Source: Hemileia vastatrix
Lineage: Eukaryota > Basidiomycota > Pucciniomycetes > Pucciniales > Zaghouaniaceae
DNA: 64,000 bases
Reading direction: 5' to 3'
NCBI GenBank assembly: GCA_030280995.1
Contig: JASXTE010000013.1
Location: 11,749,001 to 11,813,000 of the forward strand
Part shown: in pieces, positions 55,186-64,000 of the stretch
How the letters are laid out: every line of letters starts with the position of its first letter
How positions within the stretch are numbered: the first letter of the stretch is position 1
Notes under the pieces: model-generated
Databases searched by the model: none
What the model was told of the DNA's origin: nothing
What the model saw: the letters and a program-made list of their open reading frames with translations, nothing else
Position numbers and translations under genes: made by a program

Positions 55186-55979
55186 GATCTGTGGTGAGAA
55201 AAGATGATGGAAAGAGATAAGAAGGAGATTTTTGTCAGTGATGGGTAGATGATGAAGTGAAGGTGGAAGTTCAGCAGGTTGGCTGTAGGTGTATTCTGTA
55301 TGAAATTGGCTGGGTCTATTTTATGCAAAATTCTGGCAGTCCATCAAGATTTTAAACTGAAATCTGGTTTCTGGCAGTCCATCAAGACTTTAAACTGAAA
55401 TCTGGTTTCTGGTAGTCCTCCAAGACTTTAAACTGGCTGGTTTCAAGAGCAGTCCTCAAAGGCTTTAAACTTGCTGGTTTCAAGAGTAGTCCATCTAGAC
55501 TTTAAACTGAACACTGTGTTAGTCCCCCAAGACTTTAAACTGAGGATTGTTTGATGGTGTAGTCCCCCAAGACTTTAAACTGAGGATTGTTTGATGGTGT
55601 AGTCCCCCAAGACTATAAACTGAGGAATGGGTTTGAAAGATTGGCAGAGGGTATCCACAGGGGGAGCCTCTGAATTTAGCAAAGGCAAGTTTGGGGGTAA
55701 TTGATGGGCTGGCAGCTCTATTCACAATTACCCCAGAATGTTAGTTTTTTCTCTGTGTCTTAATGTGGTTGATCTTTGGTTCTGGGTTTATGAATTAGGT
55801 TTTTGAGTCCCCCAAGACTTTAAACTGAGGGTTTTTGAGTCCCCCAAGACTTTAAACTGAGGGTTTCTGAGTCCCCCAAGACTATAAAATGAGGATGGTT
55901 CCCCAAGACTTAAAACTGAGGGTTGTTTGTGGCTAAATCCTATAGAGGGTGTGGTCAATTTTTCTTTTCTGAATCAAAA
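55186..55979 (+). repeat. Motif clusters and H1 between antisense genes B and A (Gyp1-R)
   Basis: About seven CCAAGACTTTAAACTG-type copies lie at 55336-55622, upstream of gene B, then H1 (55694-55734), then four at 55806-55920 (the last with AAGACTTAAAACTG). Two neighbouring copies (55555 and 55595) share a ~40-bp unit (TGAGGATTGTTTGATGGTG), showing a recent local duplication. Confidence 0.75.
55694..55734 (+). other. Conserved hairpin H1 (Gyp1-R copy 3)
   Basis: Arms GGGGTAATTG and CAATTACCCC, perfect 10 bp. The loop is ATGGGCTGGCAGCTCTATTC. Same form as 4977-5017. Confidence 0.75.
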
Positions 55980-56620
55980 TCAAGTACTAGTGAAATTACA
56001 GAGGTAATCAAGAGATGAAATGAAGTGTTCAGAATTAGCCTTGAACTGGTGAATGAGGTGTCTTCTGTTCTCAATGTCCTGTGGATCTCTAGCAGGAGTG
56101 GATAGGAAGTAGTTTAGCAGAAGGTGTTTCTGTTGAGATGTGTGTTGTTGGAACTTGGCCTTAATTGTGGGCAAGTGGTTTGGTGTTGGTGGTTCAATGG
56201 ATCATACATTGTTATCATCACTGTCAGAAGATGGAGGAACTGAGAAGTCATCATTTTTATAAAGTGGAAAGAAGAAATGGAAGTTTTACCATCAGATGGA
56301 CCAGGGATGGTGGAACTTGTTGTTTTAGTGGTTTTAGCACTCTTCTGGGAAGGGTGTAGTTTTTTGATTAAACTGGGAATTAAGATGGATGGCCTAGATC
56401 TTTTAATGCTGGTAGAAGATGAACCAGGTTGAGGTGGAGGTGAAGCTGTTGCAGAAGATAATGGACCAGGTCTGTAGCAGGACTTCTTTCTGGAGTGACA
56501 GAAATCACAGGACGTTCTGTATGGATGGACAGGAGGTGTGATGGTGCAGATTAAATTATTGTCAATGCAGTATTGGCAAGGACCCATTTCAGAGGCAGAT
56601 TTGGAAAGAAGGTTGAACAT
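55980..56620 (-). pseudogene. Antisense gene A of Gyp1-R
   Basis: ATG at 56620 in ACCACCATG context. Exon 1 56620-56290 (331 nt), intron 56289-56240 (50 nt, GTAAAA...CTCAG), exon 2 56239-55980 (260 nt): exactly the exon and intron lengths of Gyp1-L. The zinc-cluster-like motif is intact (CQYCIDNNLIC, 12 residues, CDFCHSRKKSC). One change (GGA to TGA, 56204-56202) puts a stop early in exon 2, before the helical domain (LLNYFLSTPARDPQDIENRR). If translated it would be a truncated zinc-cluster protein. Confidence 0.77.
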
Positions 56621-56658
56621 GGTGGTTAGATGAAGAAAAAATGTGGAAATTCTTAATT

Positions 56659-56668
56659 GGAGGGAGGA
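56659..56668 (+). other. Polypurine tract of Gyp1-R
   Basis: GGAGGGAGGA immediately before TGTGGTCTTCC of the 3' LTR. Confidence 0.85.
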
Positions 56669-57289
56669 TGTGGTCTTCCAAAATTGGCAGGGGCCTTTTT
56701 TGTGTTGTTTGGCGCTGTTTGTGCATGTCTTAATTGGCATCTTTTGAAGAATTGGGTGTTTTTCTGGTTTTATTCAGTGAATATTGGGACTGAGGGTATG
56801 TGGGTACTATTATTGGATAGCCCCGGTTTTTCTATATATTTCATGTCTTGATAATATTTTTCATATTCTAATTTTTAAGGGGTCGATTCCTCATTCTTCA
56901 GTTACAAAAGATAGCTGTTTAATTTTGTTTTTTGTGTTTTACGGGCTAACCTTAAGTCTTAGGGTTAAGTACTTAGTACCATTGGATAGGGCTAATTTAG
57001 CTCTATATTTCATGTCTAAATGTTGTTATAGTGAAATTATGTGTTTTAAAGGTTTTAGTAGTTATAGCTAGTTTTTCTAAGTAGATTAGGTGTTTTTATT
57101 GGTTTTCTGGCTTCAGGGAGGCTGGGCGGCTTCAGGAGGCACCTCCGATGTTGGGCGGCCCGCCCACCTCTGTTTTAGAAGGTTGGAGAGCACTTCTGGA
57201 GGGTTTTTATTCAATTTGGCTGGTACAGGTGCCAAATTCGTTGGGGTGCATGGGCTCTTAGATAGTGGTCTGTGTGTACATAGTGAATA
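56669..57289 (+). repeat. 3' LTR of Gyp1-R, first part
   Basis: Aligns with 34584-35204 of the 5' LTR. It breaks off after ...GTACATAGTGAATA, where the 5' LTR continues AGACAGTTTGGGG. The remainder is expected beyond the window, after Chromo 4. Confidence 0.9.
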
Positions 57290-58094
57290 TGTCAAGGTAC
57301 ACTTTTGTTCTAGAAGATTTGGTATGAAGTTTCTATGAGAATTTTAAGGATTTTAAATAAACTCTCAAAAATTTGTTAGGTATTTTCTAAATCTAAGTGA
57401 TTTGTTACTCAAATATAAGAGGTAGGGTTTAAATATTGTTATAAGTTATTGATTAGAATTACACTCTTGTAACTACTAATGAGATAAGATATAAAAATAA
57501 GTATTGTGTTGTAAATAGTAATAATAAAGTAAGTTGGTAAAGAAATGAATAAAAAACAACCAAAAGAGAGGCCTTATATAGGCAAAGGAGGGACAAAGCA
57601 CGGCAATAAAATTCTGAAAACAGTAGTATGAGAGAGAGAGAAAAAGAATATTCCAGAAGGAGTATTTTCAAATAATAAAGTTGTTCTAAAAAGAAGGCAT
57701 CAAAAAGATGTATTTACAGAGTATGTCAGAAATACATCAATTTATTTAATATTTACTGTAGAAGTCAATTCTAAATAAGAAATTTGAGTTTTTGTATATA
57801 TTTAATATTATTTGAATATTAAAATCTGATTTTAATTTAAAATCTATTTTTTAATATAAATCTTTATTTCTTCCAACCTGTCAAATGAGCACGGTGTTAG
57901 AGAAAAAATATAAGGGACAATTTTATATTTAATTTTAATTATTCATTTAATTTTATCATTCTGTGATTAGTTAATTTATTATAAGTAATTTTAATGTAAC
58001 TAATTTATAATTAAATAATTAAAATGATAAGGTGTGGCTTCATCCAGTAAATAATTAATTATTTCACTGGGTAAGTCTAGTAGCCTGGCTGACA
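57290..58094 (-). repeat. 3' LTR of Chromo 4
   Basis: 805 bp, TGTCAGCCAGGC...CCTTGACA on the minus strand, with the inverted TGTCA/TGACA ends typical of LTRs. The boundary is confirmed by the abrupt break of the Gyp1 LTR. Confidence 0.9.
57573..57580 (-). promoter_or_regulatory. Candidate TATA box in Chromo 4 LTR
   Basis: TATATAAG on the minus strand ~515 bp into the LTR, conserved with Chromo 3. It would place the transcription start about 250 bp before the LTR end. Confidence 0.5.
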
Positions 58095-58106
58095 CTCCCT
58101 CACTCT
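58095..58106 (-). other. Polypurine tract of Chromo 4
   Basis: AGAGTGAGGGAG on the minus strand adjoins the LTR start. Between it and the pol stop is an A/T run. Confidence 0.78.
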
Positions 58107-58128
58107 AAAAAAAACAATAAAAAAAATG

Positions 58129-61100
58129 CTATGATTTTTTCTTTTTATACTTTTTTAGTAGAGTAGGAAGATTAGATATCTCTTTCCCAGGTATCCAAGA
58201 ATCATATTCAGATGATTTATTCTTGAATCTCAATAAGTATTCTGTACCTTTTTCAGCAGTGACTATTCTGTCATTTAGAATTTTTTCAATTTCTGCTGTT
58301 TCAGTGATTTCATTTGGGGTTTTCTTTGTTCTACCCCTCCTTTTTGGAAATAAATCACTATTGGATATGTAAGGTTTCAAAAGAGATATTTGAAAAACAG
58401 GATGTTTTCTGTCATAAGGAGAATACAGAATAACTTCAACTGCATTATCTTTAATATCTCTTCTGACAACAAATGGACCAACAAATGGATCTTTCAATTT
58501 GTTATTACCTTGTAAGTTGAAGTGGACTGTAGAAATCAACACTTCATCACCCTTTTTAAAAGTGTATTCTTTATGGGATTTGTCCCATCTTTTCTTCTCA
58601 TATTCAAATGATTTTTCAATAAATTTTTGAGCATGATTTCTACTTTGTTTTTGCATTTGAAAAAATGATTTTACACCAGGATGTATATCCAATTTAGGTA
58701 TTTTGTTATTGAGAATTTGGGCAGGAGTATTGAGAACATATCCAAGCCAGAGCTCAAAAGGCTTTCTTTGAGTAACAGAATGAACAGTGCTATTATAATC
58801 AAATTCTAACCCAGGAAGTAAGGTAACCCAATCATGAGTGAATCTGTCATTATCTTTATACTCAAGGCCAAAGGCACAATATCTTCTTATCATGTCCTCT
58901 AAAGTCTGAATCATTCTTTCAGCTAAACCATCAGTCTGAGAGTGATGGGCAGTAGAAAGTTTCAGATCACAACCATAAACATCCATCAGAGACATCCAAA
59001 ATTCAGAAGTAAATTTAAGGTCTCTGTCAGAGATTATGGCTTTAGGAAAACCAGAAGTATTAAACATATGAGACCACCATAAGAAATCTAATTCTTTAGT
59101 GGAAACATCCTTGTGGGTAGGGATAAATTTACACATTTTTGTGAATCTTTCCACAATAACCCAACAAGAGTTATAACTGTCTTTACCAGCAATAGGTAAT
59201 CCTGTTACAAAATCCATGTTTATTATTTTCCATGGAGCATCAGGAGGTTCAATATGTTGCATTAATCCTGCTCTTTTACCAGTTAATCTTTTTGATTTTT
59301 GGCAAGAATCACAAGATTCAACATATAATTTTGTGTCTTCAGACATATTAGCCCACCAAGCAGTGTTATTAATTCTGATAATTGTTTTGTCAAGATCAAA
59401 ATGTCCAGCTAATATGTCATAATGACAAATTTTCAAGATGATTTCTTTCATAGAAGGAGGAATAACAATAACATTACTCAACTTTCTTCTATAATATAGA
59501 TATCCTTCATCAATTGAAAATTTACCTTTTTCCAAAGCTTTTTCGTACTTTGGTGGAAGGGTTTTAATTAATGCTTGTATTGAAGCATTCTTTGGATCAT
59601 TTAATATGGCGCATAACTTTTCCAAGTGAGTGTCCTTATCATATGATTCCAGAATAAGCTGTAATAGCTTTTCCTCCATATCAACCACATATATCCCATG
59701 TATATGAATAATTTCGTCCTCAGGATCATACGCAGGATTAGAGTGATTATTTGGCAAAGGTAACCTAGATAACATATCCACATTTGAGTGAACAATACCA
59801 GCACTATGAATAATTGTCATTCTCCCTCTGTACTCTTAAACAGCCAGCTTCCATCTGAAAATATGTCTGTTAGGTGTTTTCAAGTTTAAAAGGGATTTAA
59901 ATGCACTGCAGTCAGTGACAAGTTCAAATTTCTGGTCATCTAGGTAATAATGAAGCATTTCTAGAGCCCATACTACAGCTAAACACTCTAATTGAGTAGC
60001 ACCATATTTCAATTCACTATTTCTCAAGGTTCTTGAAATATAACAAATTACTACTTCTGAAACTTTATCATTTATCACTTGTTTTTGATGGAGGGCAGCA
60101 CCAAGACCAATGAAACTGGCATCAGTGTACAAAACAAATGGTTGATTAAAGTCAGGTAAAGCAAGAATTGGTGCTGACATCAAACAGTGTTTCATAGTGT
60201 CAAAATCTCTTTGTATTTCACTATTCCAGACAAAAGTAACATCCTTTCTAGTTAATTGGGTAAGGGGTAAAGCTATGACTTGGTAATTTTTAATATACTG
60301 TCTATAGTATCCACACATTCCCAAAAAACTTTGGAGCTCTCTCACTGTTGTAGGAGCCTTCACCTGTTGTATGGCTGCCACTTTGTTCTGGTCAACACAT
60401 ATCTGTAAGCCTGAAACAACATGAGCAAGAACTTTTAAAGAAAGGAAACAAAATTTACATTTCTTCAAAGCAAGTGTCATATTTATTTCATCCATTTCTT
60501 GGAATACTTTACACAGGTGTTTAAGATGGTCCTCAAATGTTTTTGAGAGTATAATGATATCATCAATATAAACCATCATCCATCCTTCAATTATCTCATG
60601 ATGGAATGTGTTATCCATTACTTTTTGGAAAACTGAAGGGGCATTTTTAGGGCCAAATGGCATCCTAATATACTTATAAATACCCATATGAGTGGCAATC
60701 ATCAGAAAGTTCTGAGAATTTTTCTCAACAGGTACCTGGTGATATGCTTTATTACCATCTAAACAGCTGATATATTTAGCACCCTGTAAAGTAGCATGTA
60801 TAGAGCTGATTCTAGGTAAAGGGTATATATCATCAACAGTATAAGTGTTTAGTGCTCTATAATCACCACATAACCTGGCTTTATCTTTCTCATAAGAAAT
60901 TAGGACAGGTGAGATAACACAATATTTAGGTGTTTCAACTACCTTTTCAATTTTATTCATTTTTAAAAGGGTAGAGATATTGTCTTCAATATCTTTTCTC
61001 TTTGTGGGAGAAGCAAGATAAGGCTTCTTCTTTAAACTAGGTGGTATATCAGTTAATGGGCAAGACAATGAAAGTTTCATTTCCTCTTTAACTAATCCCA

Positions 61101-63516
61101 GTTCAGGTGACCCATGAGCAAAGGCCATAGGAAAAGATTTTATCAAGTTAATGATGGAATATTTATCGTCACCAGAAAGTTGTTCTCCAAAAGAAGCATT
61201 GTCAATTTCAGACATAAGGGCATGCATTTCCTTTGTAGATATTCCTTTATATTGAACCACAGAATTACATGTGTTCAATTCTGGTTTTACTAATTTTTTA
61301 GGGGAGGAAATCTTAAATTTTCTCTTCCCATTCATCCCCATTGTGAAACATTGGTTTGAAGGATCCAATTTTATGCCATACTTGGTTAAAATATCATTCC
61401 CTACAATAAACCAATTGCTCAAGTTATCATTTTATATGACAACAAAATCACAAATAGCTCTTACAAAACCATGGTTATATTTAAAAAACACTGTGGCTTT
61501 GTATTTCCCAATGGGGGACAAAACAGAGCCATACCCTCTCAAATTTTCAGAAATGATAGGCAACAGTTTAGATTTATAGTCTTGATCTACTGAAGCAAGT
61601 GCTCTTTCAGATACTACACTTCTTCCAGCTCCAGAATCAAGAACAAATTTAATGCTGGTTCCATTGATCAAGACTGGTGCCTTAAGAGGGGCAATAATAA
61701 TTGAGCTATCCTCAATGTTCTTTATGATCTCAGCATCTTCAACTGTAGATAAATCATTATTATCAATGTCAATAGTATTTAAATAATGGATGTCCTCTTC
61801 CAGCATCAAGATTTCTTGTTGAGATTCATATGAAATATTGCTGGCACAATCACTTGATGTATCATCCAGTACCACTGTGTCATCAGCATGTTCCTCTGTT
61901 TGTTCTAAAAAATTTATCTTCTTGTCACAAACATGGCCTTTCTGCCAAGGCTTGTTGCACTTGAAGCAAGTGTTTGTTGCATACTTCTTTGGTGCAACAG
62001 GGGCAGAAGGTTTACCAACCTTTTCCAGAGGTTTTTGTTGGTAAGTGGAGGGTTTCTCCAAAGGGGTCCTAGGAATGAATCTTCTTGCATCATACTTATT
62101 GTTTAGAAGTATCTCATTGCAAGTATTAATGAAAGAAGAGGGTTCTTTGGAAAACTCAGTCCTAGCCACAATCAAGTCTCTCAGAGACATTGGTAATTTA
62201 TAGAGGATCCTGTCCTTCCATAAATCAAACTCCATATTTGGGTCCATTGCCCTTAAGATTTTGACAAGTTTCATTAAAAACTCAATAGATTTATCAGTAG
62301 AAGAGCTATATCTAGTTTCCTTATACTGCCTTTGTTGAGCCATTCTGAACTTGGAGCCACCAAATTGTGCTTTAATTAATTTCTTCCAATCCTCCCATGA
62401 GTAGTCATTCCCATCCAGGAGAACAGATTCATACCACATCAGGGCAACATTAGTGAACAAAGAAATTTTCTTGGACACAATTTCTTCATCTGGGAGTTTG
62501 TAAGAATTTTTTAAGTTATCAATTCTGAAAATAAATTGTTGCCAATCTGAGGAAGAATCACCATCAAATGTTGGGTACTGGTCAAGTTTTGGCCAATTCT
62601 TTTGATTTGAAGGAGTCTCCTTAGTACTAGCTCGTTTCTGAGTAAGAAGCAGCTGCAATTTCTCTAATTGTGCTGAAATCTCCTTGTTTAATCCTTCTGT
62701 TACAGATCCTGGTGCATCATCAGTTTTTGATGGAACCTCAGTGTTATCAACAGGTATTTCTGGAGCTATTTTTACTTTAGATGAACTAGCCACAGGTACT
62801 ATTTGAGAATCCTGCACTATATGTTCCTTCACAGAAATGTCAGAATATTTTTGGTCATTTAACAATGAGTTCAATTTTTCTTCAATTGTTGTTAGTCTTG
62901 TTTTCATTCTTGGAAGACTAGATAAACTCTCATTGATAGTTGCAAAAGATAATTGATTTTTATTTTGAAAAGATGACAAATGGTCATTCAATCTTTTCAG
63001 ATTTATCTTATCTATCTCTACCTCCTGGCAACAGGCAGATACAGTATCTTTTAGTTTAGACAACTCATTTTTTATATTTTGCCATAAAGAAATTTTCTTT
63101 TCATGGGTTGCTTTGTAATGAGACAATTAATCAGATACTCTCTGTGATTCACTTCTTAATTCTTGATAACCCTGATCAGTTAACAAACTATTATATCTCT
63201 GAGTCAATTGCATATTGTTCATTATATGATTTTGTTTGGCAATAATATCTCTCAAGTGCTCATCATTAATTCTTGCTACATCTGGAGTGTTTCTCAATAA
63301 GGAAACTGAGTAACTTTCCAGACTCTCATAGAACTCAGGTTCAAGAGTTTCATCAATCACAGCCATATCAGGATTAATCATTGGGGTAGCAATTAAAAGT
63401 AAAGGATTTGATACATGAGTGATTTGTCTACTACTCCCAGCCTCTATAGGTCTCAAAGTTTCATCCTCCCTTCCTGATTTACCTGAAGGAACAGATTCAG
63501 CTACAAGAAAAGGCAC
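58129..63516 (-). pseudogene. gag-pol: gag-pol polyprotein of Chromo 4, three in-frame stops
   Basis: One frame of about 1,796 codons from 63516 to 58129 with stops only at 63129-63127, 61434-61432 (Lys in Chromo 3) and 59838-59836 (Gln in Chromo 3). Order: helical gag region; capsid-like domain (WQQFIFRIDNL...WEDWKKLIKAQFGG); knuckle CFKCNKPWQKGHVC (about residue 515) with the zinc-binding His replaced by Gln; protease VLDSGAGRS (627); RT with MPFGPKNAPSVFQ and YIDD (982); RNase H LYTDASFIGLGAAL; integrase CDSCQKSK (1405), DFVTGL (1435), SDRDLKFTSEFW (1492), QTDGLAERMIQTLED (1535); C-terminal DPFVGPFVVRR (GPF motif); chromodomain EYLLRFKNKSSEYDSWIPGKEI (1745-1790). Gag and pol are not separated by a frameshift, unlike Gyp1/Gyp2. 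The true start codon is uncertain. Confidence 0.9.
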
Positions 63517-63523
63517 TTGAGAA

Positions 63524-64000
63524 TCAATAGAGGGACGTACCAGGGTTTGCTGGTATCACCATATTGGGCTTTCTTCTTCTTTTGCCTCCTTGATAAGGGT
63601 GGGGAGGAGTAGGGTTGACCTGGTTGGGCCTTGATGGACCTGCCTGAGGTAACTGATGCTGGTTTTGAGCCAGGTAATCCCACTGAGTGTTTAGCCAATC
63701 CCACTGCCACTTGGACACTTCAACCTTCTCTTGGGACTGGGAAGCCAATTGTTGTTGATCCCTGGGAGGAAGAGATTTCTTCTTCTCTTGGAGAAAAGTA
63801 TCTGTTCTTCTCACCTTTTCTTCCAAAGCATCTACCCTTACCTTTAGTCCCAAGCTTTCTGTCCTTAACTCCTTTATGTGAGTAGACAGATTCTTTACCT
63901 GCTGAGACAATGGCATCTTTTTTATCCTGAAGCCTTTTGGAAACTCTTCTGGTGGGTTTATCATAGGCTTCTGATCCTGAGTTGAGTCCACTAGGATTTC
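63524..64000 (-). CDS. Coiled-coil ORF upstream of gag (Chromo 4), 5' end outside window
   Basis: Open for at least 155 codons to TGA at 63526-63524. A charged heptad-like region (QQVKNLSTHIKEL...LKVRVDALEEKVRRTDTFLQEKKK) is followed by VSKWQWDWLNTQWDYLAQ and a Pro/Gln-rich tail with a basic patch (GGKRRRKPN). It ends in a different frame from gag, about 10 bases before the first gag-frame residues, so it may be a separate small protein or the frameshifted N-terminus of gag. The Chromo 3 copy has a different frame offset, which favours an ancestral fused gag. No known family recognised. Confidence 0.55.
   Translation of the reverse strand, partial: EILVDSTQDQKPMINPPEEFPKGFRIKKMPLSQQVKNLSTHIKELRTESLGLKVRVDALEEKVRRTDTFLQEKKKSLPPRDQQQLASQSQEKVEVSKWQWDWLNTQWDYLAQNQHQLPQAGPSRPNQVNPTPPHPYQGGKRRRKPNMVIPANPGTSLY

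Larger units (their letters stand above)
34584..57289 (+). mobile_element. Gyp1-R: Ty3/Gypsy element with two nested insertions
   Basis: Plus-strand element: 5' LTR, primer site, gag-protease, slippery site, pol, non-coding module, antisense genes B and A, polypurine tract and the beginning of the 3' LTR. Pol is split by the DNA element at 39489-49944. The 3' LTR is split at 57289/57290 by Chromo 4. Without these insertions it would be about 12 kb, like Gyp2. Many stop codons make it inactive. Confidence 0.92.
57290..64000 (-). mobile_element. Chromo 4: best-preserved chromodomain Ty3/Gypsy element, 5' end outside window
   Basis: Minus-strand element inserted in the Gyp1-R 3' LTR; the 3' LTR (58094-57290), polypurine tract, a gag-pol frame with three stops, and an upstream coiled-coil ORF that runs off the window. 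The left flanking bases GAATA should be duplicated at the far end. As the innermost insertion of this nest it should be young. Confidence 0.9.

Noticed and set aside
63490..63540. Programmed frameshift between the coiled-coil ORF and gag in Chromo
   Set aside because: The frame offset differs between Chromo 3 and Chromo 4 and no slippery heptamer is evident; mutational indels explain it better.
1..64000. Captured host gene or protein-coding host locus
   Set aside because: Every long open frame belongs to a retroelement polyprotein or to the antisense genes repeated in several elements; nothing single-copy and conserved was recognised.

Overview
This window is eukaryotic, AT-rich and made almost entirely of nested transposable elements. 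No host gene was recognised. A basidiomycete fungus, plausibly a rust (Pucciniales), fits best: the Ty3/Gypsy polyproteins are of fungal type, the introns are very short (50-83 nt, GT-AG), and CX2CX6C zinc-cluster proteins are present. The organism is an inference; the transposon content is read directly.

Layout. (1) 1-2992: minus-strand remnant of a chromodomain-type Ty3/Gypsy element ('Chromo' copy 1). (2) 2993-25652: inserted in it, a minus-strand Ty3/Gypsy element of a second type ('Gyp1-L'), truncated at its 5' end. (3) 10172-22617: inserted in the Gyp1-L RNase H region, a nearly intact plus-strand element of a related family ('Gyp2') with two LTRs and target duplication ACCGT. (4) 25652-27032: plus-strand integrase/chromodomain fragment (Chromo 2). 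(5) 27033-34583: minus-strand Chromo 3. (6) 34584-57289: plus-strand Gyp1-R with 5' LTR, gag, pol and an interrupted 3' LTR. (7) 39489-49944: inside Gyp1-R pol, a 10.46-kb DNA transposon-like element with terminal inverted repeats, a 3-bp target duplication (AGA) and a ~608-bp tandem satellite whose units each carry a ~46-bp palindrome. (8) 57290-64000: minus-strand Chromo 4, the best-preserved chromodomain copy, inserted in the Gyp1-R 3' LTR and running off the window.

Gyp1 and Gyp2 share an unusual plan: LTR, tRNA-Lys-type primer site, a gag ORF that includes the protease, a -1 slippery heptamer just before the gag stop, then pol (RT, RNase H, integrase). Between pol and the 3' LTR lies a long non-coding module of repeated hairpins and a repeated 'CCAAGACTTTAAACTG' motif, plus one (Gyp2) or two (Gyp1) genes on the strand opposite to gag-pol. 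These antisense genes encode a CX2CX6C-X12/15-CX2CX6C zinc-cluster-like domain, a Ser/Pro-rich linker, and, after a phase-1 intron, a helical C-terminal domain. Gene A is open in two families (196 and 202 aa). This antisense zinc-cluster gene with its non-coding module is the strongest candidate for a poorly described system here.

Chromo elements differ. Gag and pol share one frame, a coiled-coil ORF precedes gag, the integrase ends in a chromodomain, and LTRs are ~0.8 kb with TGTCA/TGACA ends. No rRNA gene, CRISPR array or confident tRNA was seen.
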